Shown here in pieces: positions 1-10,154 of a stretch of DNA of 64,000 nucleotides. How positions within the stretch are numbered: the stretch's first letter is position 1; every line of letters starts with the position of its first letter. The notes beneath the pieces are model-generated. The model was not told where the DNA came from and did not search any database. It was given only the letters and a program-made list of their open reading frames with translations. Source of the stretch: Edaphochlamys debaryana (taxonomy: Eukaryota > Chlorophyta > Chlorophyceae > Chlamydomonadales); NCBI GenBank assembly GCA_016858145.1, contig JAEHOE010000047.1, positions 496,001-560,000 of the forward strand. The letters run 5' to 3'. The position numbers and the translations under genes were made by a program.

Positions 1-3000
1 AGCCGCCTCCCCAAGAAGTGCCGGTTCATGAAGATAACGTAGGCAGCAATGCATGCAACGCCAACGCGCGCTGCCTGTAGGTCGACATCCTGGATCAGCT
101 CCATGAGCAGCAGCACGGCACCGTCCCAGATCCTAGACTTCCAGGTAGCGCTTCCCAAGCCCATGACAAGATAGCAGATCGTGAATAAGCTCATCCCCGT
201 TGGGGCGATGCGCCAAAGCTGTCGTTCCGCCTCTTTCTTGGACTCTTGCCAGTCGCTAAAGCTCCCCGTATAAGGCACCAGCCGACAGCCCCTCTTGCGG
301 GCCGAACCTGGCAGGTTGCCAAACTTTACATCGAAGGGACGGTTGCTACCCCCATTCTCGGCCAGGTATTCGGTCTCATGTGCTGGCGTGGTGCCGGCGT
401 GGAAGAGGTTAAACGTCAGGACCCAGCCCAGAGCCTTCATGAGCTGCGAGTCTTCCTCCGGAGTGCAGTACGAGGAGGCAGTGGGCCTTGCCAGGGTGCC
501 TGAAGCCCTGCAGGAAGGCAATCAGAGAGGGCATGGCGGCTGGAGTCAGGACGTACGGCAAATCGGACCTCACATGGACCCCCGAGGACCGTACGAGAGC
601 TTTCTGAGCGACGCCCCCCCGCTTGAAACCAGCAGCTCACCACAACATCGCCTCAAGGGTTGTGGCCAGACCCTCCGCCGTCAGCGTTTGCTCGGCCTCG
701 CGACGTTTGCCCGCTTTAGTCTCTGCGAACCCGAACCGGCCCCTTGACCAGTTGCCGAGGTCTTCCTCAGTTGCAGCCGTGCAGCAATAATGCATATCGG
801 GGATGGCAGTGCGGTTCACCAGTCGCAGGGGGGCCCGAGTCAACCGCCAGCCGTTTGATTGCTCCTGCTTTACCAATGTGTCCATGAGTTCACGGGCGTC
901 CATCCTTGTCTTGTCGTAGACCCTGACGCCCTGGGTGACGGGAGCCGGGGTAGGGGCGACAGTGCGTGTTGCGAGCGGGACATGAGGCAAAGGCAGCCGG
1001 TTGGGACGACAGCGCTGAGGGGCGGGCTGGGGGGCTTGGAGCAAAGAGCGGGGGACGGTCGGAAGCAAATGGGCTTTATGGGGCACGCTTGCATCTAGGA
1101 AGGCTGCACGCACGCACCAGAGCATGGTCAGCATCGCCCAACGCCGGGCAGCCGGCCTCGCAGAGTGCGAAGACAGCCGCCAGAGCCTGCGTGTGGAGGA
1201 GGGTGGGATGGGGTGAAAGGCTGTAGCTCGCAGCCCCCTTCCCGCCCCCAGACATCTTTCCCTTTCTTCTCAAGGCGATCGACGACAGCCCAGCCAGCTG
1301 CGCCCCTGCGCCCTTGGCCCACGCACCTGGGCTGCGGTCGGCGCCTCGAAGCCCGTGCGCAAGCGGTACGAAAGTACGGGGCGTTTGTCCTTGCTGGAAG
1401 CCCGTATAACAGCCGCCAGCGGCGGTCCGGATTGGACGGTTGGGCCGTCGCGGCTGGCGTGTTCCCGGCGGAGAGGCCCCCAGTTGACGGCTCGAGTTGC
1501 TGCGTTCTTGAGCACCCAGCCCGAGCTGCTGCCCGCCCCGCAGTCCCCGCACATGACGCTCTCCAAGCCCAGGACCTCGAGGGAGCGATACAGCGTGAGC
1601 GCGGGGGACAGCGCCCTAGGGAGGGGGGATGGGCGGTTAGACCGAAGGGACTGGCGATAACACTTCGAGGAAGAGGCAAGACCCTAACAATAGCATAAGT
1701 AAAGGCTTAGCCTACTCATCCAGCTCACCCACTGCGGCACCCACCTGCGGTACGCTGCCTCCTCGTGCTGGGCGGTATCGTACCAAGCCACCTGCCATGG
1801 GGTGAGCGTGGGGGGTCGCAACAGCCCGTGACATCGGCCACAACACACCCTCTCAAATCCATACGCACTATCGGCCGGCGCCTATCGGGATCCTGTCCCA
1901 ACGCCCTGCTTGCCTCCAAGGGGCCACGGTATAGGAGGTCCTGACCCGGCAGACTCTATGCTGGTCGTGCCGTACTGCCGTACACCCATGCCTTCCTACC
2001 TCAGGGTCCAAAAACAGCACCTCTGCGGTAAACGGGCGCTGAACTTTGGCCCCAGCGCCGGTGATGTTCGCCTCACGGGAATAGGCCCTCCAATCCTCGT
2101 GCCCGGCTGCTGGCCAGGCGGGCAGCGCGAAGGCCCACGTGGGCTGTTTGGCGCTAAAAGTAAACTTGCCCGTGAAGAACACTGCGCGCATGGGAGGGAT
2201 AGAGTGGAGGCGAAGGCCAGCAGACAGCGCCTGCTCCCATGCGCAACGCCCGGCTCCATAGCATGCCTCCGCCCCTTCCCGCCACCAAAACTAGCACCTG
2301 CTACGGCCTGGTGTCACCAGGTATGTAGGGCCTGCACCACGCCCCCCGCCACAACATCCCCCAATCCCTTCCCCAACCACCGATACCCCTGCCCAAACCG
2401 CAGCCTGTCCGCAGGACCCTGGCCTCTTCCCAAGCGACGCGGCTCACCTCCGCCCAGGAGGCCGCCGGCCCACTTGGCCCAGCCCCCCACCAGCTCCTGT
2501 CGACCCATGCGAGACCACAGCTGCTGCCAAGCCCAAGTGGCTGCAAGGTATCGTGCGTTGAGCCGCACGCGGACAGTGTCAAGCGGGTGCCAGTGCTCGC
2601 GCGCACGAACCGCCGTGATCTGGAGGCAGGCGGCGGGCTGCACGGCCCGGCGCAGGATGGTCAAGGGCGAGCTGTGCTTGCAGGAGAGGAAGTTTGTCGA
2701 AGTTCTTTCGGTCTCGCGCACCGAAAGGCGCCTGCGTAAGCGACAAGAGAAGGGCGGGACTTGAGGTGCGTACAACAGCGGCAGGGCTCCCGCGGGGGGG
2801 CGAGAGCGGTATGCAGCGCGGTCCTCATCCTCAGCCAGGCCCTTTGCCCCAGCGCACCAGAGCACGCCTCCAATTGCAAAAGCTTCGGATTGGGCGAGAA
2901 GGCGGCCTGACTTTGGGTATACCTCTTCTTGCGGGACCATGCCGAGCCACTGCAACGAGGGAGGGTCCCCGGGCGTGTCAAACCCAAGCTTTTGCGGTCC

Positions 3001-3368
3001 TTGCAGGCATCGGCCTCCCAGTCGCCACAGAGCCTCACCGTGACGTTAGTAACACGGCGCTGAAGTGGACGGGGAGCATCAAGCCACTTGGCGCCATACT
3101 CGCTGGGTCCGGGCCAACTTGCTGACGCGCGTATTCGCAGCGGCTGTTGCTCTCTTTCAGGTTTCACCGATTCTTTGAGTTCATACTCCAAGTGCGCCCG
3201 AGTTGCGGGGAAGTCCGCGACGGCTGAGAGGATGCCAGCGTTTGCACGGTCTCGGAGAGCCAGCTTCATGAATATCTGCCGATCTCCGAAGAGCCCCGCT
3301 TTTATCCACATGACCCCGATGGCTATGACGGCAACACAAACCGGTATCTTCACCAAGTTGAGTGACAG
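1..3368 (-). CDS. RING-gene family copy A, membrane-anchored, 3' part outside window
   Basis: First member of the tandem family on the minus strand; the last exon or exons, with the expected RING finger, lie left of the window. Exons by splice phase and homology to the siblings: 3368-3039, 2949-2858, 2731-2448, 2181-2000, 1791-1745, 1615-1327, 1186-1118, 930-641, 507 to the edge. All junctions keep frame. A hydrophobic N-terminal segment (VCVAVIAIG) predicts a membrane anchor. Shared family motifs are visible: ACLQITAVRAREHW in exon 3, YRSLEVLGLESVMCGDCGAG in exon 6, and FGNLPGSARKRGCRLVPY followed by hydrophobic helices in exon 9. Oddity: the codon aligned with the siblings' ATG is CTG (3366-3368), with no in-frame ATG upstream before a stop; the next ATG would cut into the anchor. 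Function unknown apart from a probable E3-ligase role inferred from the siblings' RING. Confidence 0.7.
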
Positions 3369-3917
3369 CCGCGTGCTTGCACCGCTTGCATTGTTGCGTG
3401 TGCTCGCGCTTCGCCCTTATCTAACAAGGATTTCTGCGTTTCGCACTTTCCCACGTGAGCACTGTGCTGTATGATGGCATGCTGATCACCAGATCAGCGG
3501 CGCACGGGAACTGCGGGTACTGTACACCGTACCCTCATAACCGTCATGAGAACCCGAAGTCAGTGCTGGGCCTGGTGGGCAGCCTCCGTGCAGGAAGCGT
3601 CCTGAAGTACATCTTGCTTCAATCGGCGCCAGCACATTTGCCATCTCTTCTTCGCTGACATACCACGCCACGCCATCTCGCCATGCCGTCACCTTCCTAC
3701 CTGCAGCCCCCGCTCGCGTTACGGCCCCGCCCCAGTCTGTCCGGCTATGCCCTCGGTGGGAAGAGTGTTCAATGGCCGGCATGAGTTTGCGCTCGCGTCG
3801 GGCCGTCACCACGAGCGACACCTACCGTGCCCAACGTCTGCGATGCCAGCCCCCAACCCCGGCCACAGAACCCGAGTAGCTGACCGCTTCTGCGTCCCCA
3901 CTTGCAAACACCCCTCG
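3369..3917. other. spacer between copies A and B
   Basis: About 550 bp between the 5' end of copy A and the stop codon of copy B. It should hold the 3' UTR of B and the promoter of A. I see no coding exon, RNA gene or clear repeat. Sequence similarity to the copy C flank ends just beyond the copy B stop codon. Confidence 0.4.
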
Positions 3918-4014
3918 TCAGTACAGAGCCACGATGGTCTCAACCCGAACGCGGCACAGCGGGCACTCCAGCCCCGGCATGCAGCCCTGGAGCAGCGCCG
4001 AGCACTCCTCGCAC

Positions 4015-4372
4015 GGGACACTACGGAGCGCTCTCAGCGCGCCGAGGGGAGGTTTTGGGGCGTGTACGGCAGGGAGGAAGTGGGGCCTTGAACCCTTGGG
4101 AGGTAGAGAAGGGGTTTGGGGGGGGCGGGGCTGGAAGGGTGCCGGGGAGAAGGCGGGTTGGTGCGCCAAGGGCGGTACGGCAGGCTCGAACCGGCCCCGG
4201 TCGAAGCAGAGTTGAGGCCTGCGGGGGTACTAGTACTGTTCGATAGCTCGTTGTTGTCACGCATGCTGACCTCGGTGGACGCTTTCTGACGGCTCACGCG
4301 TGTTGATTGGGACCGCTGCAGAACACGCCCGGGCGCCAGAGCTTGCGGCCGCCCTGCGGCGCGCTTCGCTCG
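4015..4372 (+). repeat. split direct repeat A1 (left end of element)
   Basis: 358 bp, matching 10445-10802 with one difference seen (T at 4283, G at 10713). It forms the left terminus and probably carries the promoter and 5' leader. The reading frame of the gag-like ORF is already open inside it. Confidence 0.9.
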
Positions 4373-4546
4373 GTGAGCGGGAGCGGTGAGCGGGACAACG
4401 GCGCGGGGGCAGGGCCCTCGCACGGGGGTCCGGGGACGGCAGGCGGGACCGGCGCGGGCGGCGCCTTCGGGTTCGAGGAGGCCCGGGCTTTCGTGCAGCA
4501 GGAGGGCGACGTAGAACGCGCAGCGGATGCGGGCCTGTTCGAAAGA

Positions 4547-6403
4547 ATGGGCGCTGGAGCAGGCGGGCGGGGCAGGCCGCGGGACCACGACACCGCAGAC
4601 CCCCCACGGCCGGCAGCAAGGCAGCGCCCTGCGCCGGCCCGCCAGCCGCACTGGGAGCCGACCGCGGTTCCGGAGCTCGTCGTGACCCTTGGCCAGCGCC
4701 TGCGCGAGGCTGGGTACGGCCCGGACCTCGATGTGTTCATTGAGACAACGCAGCGGACGCTGGAGGCCATGTCACAGTCAGCGGAATTTGACCAGGCGCG
4801 GGCAGACCGGCTCTGGACGCAGGGCTTCTGCCAGCTTCAGGCGGAGCTGTGGCCGCGCTCGGGGGGCCAGGCCGCCCCACTACGGACGCACGCGCCCGCC
4901 CCCAACGCGCAAGCCGCAGACCAGCCAGCGCAGGAGCAGCAGCAAGCGGAAGAGGAGCAGGCGCAAGCGCAGGCGCAAGTGCGAGCACGGGCGCAGGCGC
5001 AGGCGCAGGCGGCGTTGCAGCAGCAGCAGGCCGACGTGGCGCAAGCGCTGATGCAGGCGCAGCGGCAGCAGCAGGCCCAGGCCCAGGCGCAGGCGGCACT
5101 GCAGCAGCAGCAGGCTCAGGCCCAGGCGCAGGCGGCGCTGCAGCAGCAGCAGGCCGACGTGGCGCAAGCGCTGATGCAGGCGCAGCTGCAGCAACAGGCC
5201 ATGCAGCGCACCATGCAGGCGGCCAACGCGCAGCAACACATGAGCCAGGCGGCGCTGTTCGGAGGCCTGCCGCTGGGGGGCCACGGAGCGGGGCTGGGAG
5301 GCCTGACTCAGCAGCTCACGGGCTTCGGCAGTCTGCCGCAGACGGGCGCAGGGGCTCCGGAAGGAGCGGGAAACTTGGCGCTGTTTGCGTCGACGCTCAG
5401 CGCACAGGGTCACAACCCACACGGCACAGGCCTGCTGCCCCAGGGCGGCGCCGGCGGCACCGCCCACAGCTTAGGCCCACAGCACGGGGGCCCGGTCTCC
5501 AACATCCCAGCCGTACCGCACTCTTGGGCGCAGAGCAACAATCAGCTCCTCAGCTTTGCCCTCGGTCCGGTTGGCGAGCTGGATGCAGTCCTGGATGCGA
5601 TGCCGCACATGCGCTCGGCGCTCACACAGCTCGGCCTCAAGGCGCCGGCAGCCAAGCTGTCAGACGCCGACGCGCGGCTCACGAGCGCCACGCAGTGGTG
5701 CAACACAGCGGCCAAGGCGTTCAGAGCGCAGGCCAGCAGCGCACAAGGGGCAGAGCGGGCGAAGGCGGAGAGCATGGCAGCCAGCTTTGCGGATCTGGCC
5801 CTCTGGTGCTCGGAGACGCACACCAACATGTACCGCTATACCGCCGCCTTCCACGGCGACTTCAAAGCCACGCTCGCGCTCCTGAAGGCACCGCAGCCGG
5901 CGCAGCAGCTTGTGCGTGACTCGCTCCTGATACCCGATGAGGTGCGGCCGCACCTCTCGCTGGGCCTGGGCAACATCGCTAGCGGCAAATCGCGGCAAGC
6001 GGGGCCCTACAACGGCAGTGCTCCGCCGTCCAGCAGCTCGTGGCAGGCGCAGGACCAGCCGCCGTACCAGCCGCCGTACCAGTCACCGTACCAGTCGCCG
6101 TACCAGCCACCGTATCGGCCGCCGTACCAGCCGCCGCAGCTGCAGTGGGAGCAGGAGCCGGAACGCCTGGCGGGGCACGTGACGCCCACCCGCCCGCTTA
6201 CGGATGCCCAGTTCAGCGCGCTTCGCGCCGCCGCAAAGCCAGGCTTCTGCTATCACTGCGGCGAGTTGGGTCACACGGTGCGCGGGTGCAAAAGGCTGGA
6301 GGCGCTCGCACCGTTGCCGCGGCAGCAGCTGCGCAGCCAGTACGTTGAGCTGCAGCGCTTGCTGCAGCCGCCGACGGGGCTTCCCCCGCCGCCTCGGCGG
6401 TAG
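4547..6403 (+). CDS. Gag-like protein with CCHC zinc knuckle
   Basis: The first in-frame ATG is at 4547 (618 aa). The frame is open without an ATG back to 4307 inside repeat A1, so a non-AUG start is possible. The middle is an Ala/Gln-rich region with a repeated unit around LQQQQADVAQALMQAQ (about 4950-5210), which would favour helical or coiled-coil self-association. A globular-looking region follows (about 5530-5960), then a run of PPYQ-type repeats (about 6058-6135). A C-terminal zinc knuckle, CYHCGELGHTVRGC, lies at 6248-6289 with C-x2-C-x4-H-x4-C spacing. These features fit a nucleocapsid-like Gag that packages element RNA. No protease motif was seen, in line with tyrosine-recombinase elements. 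The stop is followed by about 230 bp before the RT frame is usable. Confidence 0.82.
   Translation: MGAGAGGRGRPRDHDTADPPRPAARQRPAPARQPHWEPTAVPELVVTLGQRLREAGYGPDLDVFIETTQRTLEAMSQSAEFDQARADRLWTQGFCQLQAELWPRSGGQAAPLRTHAPAPNAQAADQPAQEQQQAEEEQAQAQAQVRARAQAQAQAALQQQQADVAQALMQAQRQQQAQAQAQAALQQQQAQAQAQAALQQQQADVAQALMQAQLQQQAMQRTMQAANAQQHMSQAALFGGLPLGGHGAGLGGLTQQLTGFGSLPQTGAGAPEGAGNLALFASTLSAQGHNPHGTGLLPQGGAGGTAHSLGPQHGGPVSNIPAVPHSWAQSNNQLLSFALGPVGELDAVLDAMPHMRSALTQLGLKAPAAKLSDADARLTSATQWCNTAAKAFRAQASSAQGAERAKAESMAASFADLALWCSETHTNMYRYTAAFHGDFKATLALLKAPQPAQQLVRDSLLIPDEVRPHLSLGLGNIASGKSRQAGPYNGSAPPSSSSWQAQDQPPYQPPYQSPYQSPYQPPYRPPYQPPQLQWEQEPERLAGHVTPTRPLTDAQFSALRAAAKPGFCYHCGELGHTVRGCKRLEALAPLPRQQLRSQYVELQRLLQPPTGLPPPPRR
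5005..5190 (+). repeat. internal duplicated unit in gag
   Basis: A unit of about 60 bp encoding LQQQQADVAQALMQAQ-type sequence occurs twice (near 5012-5062 and 5137-5187), with shorter Ala-Gln repeats between. The copies differ at a few third-codon positions, so the repeat is maintained in frame. Confidence 0.6.
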
Positions 6404-6630
6404 CTGCCAGCCCAGTCAGTCGAGGCGCTCGCTTCGCCCTCAAGGGCGGGGGCCGCGGCGCCGCCCACCCACCCGGCAGCGGCAGCCGGACCGGTGGCGA
6501 CTGACGAGGGCTTGGGCGCACATGCAGAAGGTGAGACACGAACGCCGCGAATGGTCAGATTCAGGCCGCGTTGTAAGGGTCGGCACGTGCTTGCTCCTGT
6601 ACGGCCGGTCGTCGGGCCATGCTACCTAAT

Positions 6631-6799
6631 CTGTACGTTGCTTAACCTGTACGTTGCTTAACCTGTACGATGCCTAACCTGTACGTTGCCTGACCTGTAC
6701 GTTGCTTAACCTGTACGTTGCTTAACCTTTACGGTGCTTAACCTGTACGTTGCTTAACCTGTACGTTGCTTGACCTGTACGTTGCCTGCCCTGTACGGC
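6631..6799 (+). repeat. 16-bp tandem repeat between gag and RT
   Basis: Ten full copies and a partial one of a 16-bp unit, CTGTACGTTGCTTAAC, with point variants, fill the spacer between the gag stop and the RT-coding region. Because 16 is not a multiple of three, the TAA/TGA in each unit rotates through all three frames and blocks translational read-through. Confidence 0.9.
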
Positions 6800-8911
6800 C
6801 CGTTGGGGCATCCCTCGCTCCCTCCCTCAGTTGAGTGGGTCGCCCCTTCGGTTGCGGACCCGCCGCAGCTAGAACGACGATGGTTCAACCACAGCGGCGT
6901 TAAACTTGACACGGCCGCCTGGGCACGACACGGCGTTGACACGCCCACCACCCGCAACGAGATCCGCTGGACGTTTCATACCACACCCGCGGAGCGCCGT
7001 GACGCCCCAGTTTACCCATCCGTACGACAACACCTCAGCGCTCTTGGTGATCATTTTGACGACCTGTTAGCATCCGGCGTGGTCGAGCCGTACGACCCCG
7101 CAGCGCACGGGTCAGAGTCTGACTTCGCCGCCGTCGTTAACCCCGTCCACGTCGTCATTCAGCCCAACAAGCTCCGCCCGCTCATCGACCCCTCGGCTTC
7201 CGGCGTCAACGCATGCATGAACCACCTACCGTGCCCTCTTCCCACGCTGGCCGACGTTCTCGACGCCATGCCTGCCGGCTCATACATGGGCAAACGCGAC
7301 CTGACCTCGGGCTTTCACCACTGCGTGCTGCACCCCTCTGCACGCCGCTTCGTCGCCTTCCGTCACCCCGTCACCCGGCAGCTCCTCCGTTGGGTATCCC
7401 TCCCCTTCGGCGCCAGCCAGTCCCCCGCCATCTTCTGTGAGCTCAGTGACGCCGCACGCCGGATCTTCCAGGCCGAGTGCGACCGCTTGGGCTTGGGGGT
7501 GCGGATATGGTGTTATGTGGACGACTACGGGATTATCGGACCGTCACACGCAGCAGTGCAGCGAGCCTTCGACGTGATGGACAGGCTGGGCGCAGAGCTG
7601 GGGCTCGAGTGGAACCGGGCCAAGGACCAGGGCCGGTCAGACCCGCTGCAACAGATGGAGTTCTTGGGCATGCTGTTCGACTCCACCGCCGCAGGGGGGC
7701 CGCAGATGCGCATCGCGCCCTCCAAGCGTGAGCGGTACGCAGCGGAGGTGGCCGCCGTGCTGGCTGACGCAGCGGCCTCCGCCCCGCATCCGTCAGCGCC
7801 GCGGTCATCCCTGGAGACAGTGGTAGGCCGACTGACTTTCGTCGCACGAGCCTGCCGGTGGGGCTTCACGTTCATGCAAGGCCTATACGACTGTCTCTTC
7901 ACCACCACCTCCCCGCCCCCGTCACGGTGTGCCCTCACGGCATCAGCTCTCGACGACCTGGCGTTCTGGATGCGCATCCTAGGCCATGACGGCCAGGACC
8001 GGCGGCTCTGGGATGGCGTGCGACAGAAAAAGTCGCCCGCCAAACTAGAAAGGGGGGGTGCAGACGGCACGCTGCAATGCGAAGACTCGCTGACGGGCGA
8101 AGTCATTTTCACGGATGCCAGCGGCGTGGGGTTCGGAGCCTGGTGGGGAGCGGCGGAAATGCAGGGGCAATGGTCGGCGGAGGAGAGCCGCCTGGCGGTC
8201 GCGTGGCGGGAGCTTAAGGCGGTGGTGCAAGCCCTCAGCTCATGGGCAGAGGCCCTTCGTGGGCGGCGAGTGTTGATACGCTGCGATAACACGCAGGCCG
8301 TGGCGGTAATAAATCATGGCGCATCACGGGTGCCAGAAAGCCGGCCTCTCAGCCGGCGGTTAGCCGAGTTAGCTGTGGGTTTCGATTTCGAGGTTTGGGC
8401 AGAGCATGTGGCGGGGGTGGATAATGAGCGCGCAGATCGGCTGAGCCGCAAGTTGGCGGAGCCGGTGTCCAACCTTATGCTGCGGCCCGAGGTGTTTGCT
8501 TCCTTGTGCCCACGAGCGAGCCCATATCGGCCGCATGTTGACTGCTGCGCAGATGAGAAGGGGTTAAATGTTCAGAAGGGGTGTGCCTCTTTCTTTTGTC
8601 CGTCGCGTTCTGTCTTAGGCCAAGAGGCAGCGTTGGCGGGCAAGGCGTTGTGGGCCTTCCCCCCACCGGTGTTGGCGGGTGATGTGTTGGGAGTTATTGT
8701 GCGCGCTTTCCGGCTTTCGGGGGCCACTCGGGCCACAGTTGTTGTGCCCTTCTGGCCCGAGCGGGGTTGGTTTAGGCGCCTGATCCGCGGCCCAGGGTCG
8801 CCCTTCCGTGTGGTTTCGGTCCTGGCCGAAGGAGGGTCCTGGTGCCGGGCACCCTGGGGTGACCTCTCGCCACCGTCCCCGTACGACTTGCTGGTGCTAC
8901 GCTTGCCGTAA
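6770..8911 (+). CDS. reverse transcriptase-RNase H polyprotein of the element
   Basis: Open frame of about 713 codons. The RT domain includes the YVDD catalytic box at 7514-7525, preceded by KLRPLIDPS and the SLPFGASQSPAIF block. An RNase H domain follows from about 8100: FTDASGVGFGAWW, the ELKAVVQAL helix, the CDNTQA acidic residue and a late Asp in NERADRLSR. The last 150 residues resemble the conserved tail of DIRS-group pol proteins (PFWPERGWFRRL); I do not assign it a function. It copies element RNA into DNA. Oddity: no ATG in this frame until codon 148, well inside the RT domain, and stops lie just upstream in the tandem repeat, so initiation must use a non-AUG codon, splicing or re-initiation. 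Confidence 0.9.
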   Translation: MTCTLPALYGPLGHPSLPPSVEWVAPSVADPPQLERRWFNHSGVKLDTAAWARHGVDTPTTRNEIRWTFHTTPAERRDAPVYPSVRQHLSALGDHFDDLLASGVVEPYDPAAHGSESDFAAVVNPVHVVIQPNKLRPLIDPSASGVNACMNHLPCPLPTLADVLDAMPAGSYMGKRDLTSGFHHCVLHPSARRFVAFRHPVTRQLLRWVSLPFGASQSPAIFCELSDAARRIFQAECDRLGLGVRIWCYVDDYGIIGPSHAAVQRAFDVMDRLGAELGLEWNRAKDQGRSDPLQQMEFLGMLFDSTAAGGPQMRIAPSKRERYAAEVAAVLADAAASAPHPSAPRSSLETVVGRLTFVARACRWGFTFMQGLYDCLFTTTSPPPSRCALTASALDDLAFWMRILGHDGQDRRLWDGVRQKKSPAKLERGGADGTLQCEDSLTGEVIFTDASGVGFGAWWGAAEMQGQWSAEESRLAVAWRELKAVVQALSSWAEALRGRRVLIRCDNTQAVAVINHGASRVPESRPLSRRLAELAVGFDFEVWAEHVAGVDNERADRLSRKLAEPVSNLMLRPEVFASLCPRASPYRPHVDCCADEKGLNVQKGCASFFCPSRSVLGQEAALAGKALWAFPPPVLAGDVLGVIVRAFRLSGATRATVVVPFWPERGWFRRLIRGPGSPFRVVSVLAEGGSWCRAPWGDLSPPSPYDLLVLRLP

Positions 8912-10139
8912 CGTGCCCCGCTCCGCCCCCCACCGGCCGAGCGCAGGCTTCTGCGGCGTGTGCGGCCTACGGACGGGCGTCTTGGACGTGCGGTGCGAGG
9001 TCTGCACGGTACCGGCGCATCGCCCCTGCCTGGGCCTGGGCGTTGGCGCCTACCCGGGAGGCTGGATGAAGTGCGCACGGTGCATATTGGCCGCCGCCGG
9101 CGTGCACACGTCGGCGGTGGGGGGCCCGGCGGGGGACCTGGCCAGCCTCACGGTCACGCTCCGCAGCGGCGCAGTCAGCGCAGGATCTGCCGCGTCGTAC
9201 GAGACCCACCGCCGCCGGTACGTGCGCTGCTGCCACGATCTGGGTCTGCCGCCGGCGGCGGCGTTCCCGCCTGACCGGGATGGCGATCTCAACCCGGAGC
9301 TGGTGTGCCTGTTCATCGCCTGGCAAGTGCGGCAGGGGCTGGCCAACGACACCATCTCGGGGTCCGTCACGGCGCTCGCCGACTGGCAGCGGGGCCGTGG
9401 TGCGGCGGAGGCGGACAGAGCGTCGCGTCACCCGGCCGTCCAGTCCGCCCTCGCCCAGGCCCTGCGGCGACGGGCGCTAGCGCCGCCAGGGGCGGCGCTG
9501 TCGCGCAAGGCGCCCTTTCCGCTGGACCTGCTGGTGGTGCTCCTCGGCTGGCTGCGGCACCAGGCCAACGCAGATCCGGGGCGAAGGCGGGAGCGAGAGC
9601 AGGACGCAGCGTGGCTGACGGCGGGTTTCTTGGGCATGCTGAGGCGGAGCGAGCTAGCAGCGCTGCGGGTTGGCGACGTGACTGCCGCGCCAGGCGGCGG
9701 GGTGCGGCTGTTCATAGCCCGGAGCAAGACGGATCAGACAGCACGAGGAGCGGAGGTATTCCTGGCCGAGCGGACGGCGTCCGGCATCCCCACCGCGCGC
9801 ATTCTGCTGCGACACGTCGAGCGGCGGCGAACAGAGGGCGCGGGCACCGGAGCCCACTTGTTTGGTGCAGCCGGGGCGGCGGCGGCGTGGCACAAGGGCG
9901 CTTTTACCCGCCGGCTCAGGGCGCTGCTGTCGGCGGCGGGCGCAGCCGTACCCGCCCTGGGGCTGGCGCCGGAGCGCTACTCGGCCCACAGCCTACGGCA
10001 CGGCGGCGCCACGGCAGCGGCGGAGGCGGGCGCCACGCTGGGGGAGATTATGGAGCACGGGCGCTGGCGGTCCCTAGCAGTGCGACGCTACGTGCATCTG
10101 TCAGCGGCCACCCGCATGCGCCTGACCGCCCGGGTCTGA
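8808..10139 (+). CDS. tyrosine recombinase with N-terminal PHD-like finger
   Basis: The frame overlaps the end of the RT ORF by about 100 bp in another frame and has no ATG before about 9066, so translation by frameshift or splicing from RT is likely. Residues encoded at 8949-9083 form a C4HC3 finger: CGVC, CEVC, HRPC, then W-x2-C-x2-C, the spacing of a PHD finger. The recombinase domain carries the catalytic set: Arg in the FLGMLRRSEL block (about 9630-9665), HSLR at 9987-9998, HGRW near 10057 and the nucleophile Tyr in RRYVH (10089-10091). Its role is to integrate a circular DNA intermediate without target duplication. The PHD-like finger may bind chromatin and guide insertion; that is inference. 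Confidence 0.9.
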   Translation: MWFRSWPKEGPGAGHPGVTSRHRPRTTCWCYACRNVPRSAPHRPSAGFCGVCGLRTGVLDVRCEVCTVPAHRPCLGLGVGAYPGGWMKCARCILAAAGVHTSAVGGPAGDLASLTVTLRSGAVSAGSAASYETHRRRYVRCCHDLGLPPAAAFPPDRDGDLNPELVCLFIAWQVRQGLANDTISGSVTALADWQRGRGAAEADRASRHPAVQSALAQALRRRALAPPGAALSRKAPFPLDLLVVLLGWLRHQANADPGRRREREQDAAWLTAGFLGMLRRSELAALRVGDVTAAPGGGVRLFIARSKTDQTARGAEVFLAERTASGIPTARILLRHVERRRTEGAGTGAHLFGAAGAAAAWHKGAFTRRLRALLSAAGAAVPALGLAPERYSAHSLRHGGATAAAEAGATLGEIMEHGRWRSLAVRRYVHLSAATRMRLTARV

Positions 10140-10154
10140 CGACAACTGTGCAAG

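Noticed and set aside
4180..4205. T-arm-like GGTTCGAGCC on the minus strand, possible tRNA
   Set aside because: Flanking bases do not form the five-pair stem, and no D-arm or anticodon arm can be drawn; it lies within repeat A1.
4849..5919. 356-codon plus-strand frame inside gag
   Set aside because: Alternate-frame shadow of the Ala/Gln-rich repeat; the gag frame ends in a proper zinc knuckle.
6631..6799. CRISPR-like array
   Set aside because: The units are contiguous 16-bp tandem repeats with no spacers, in a eukaryotic retrotransposon.
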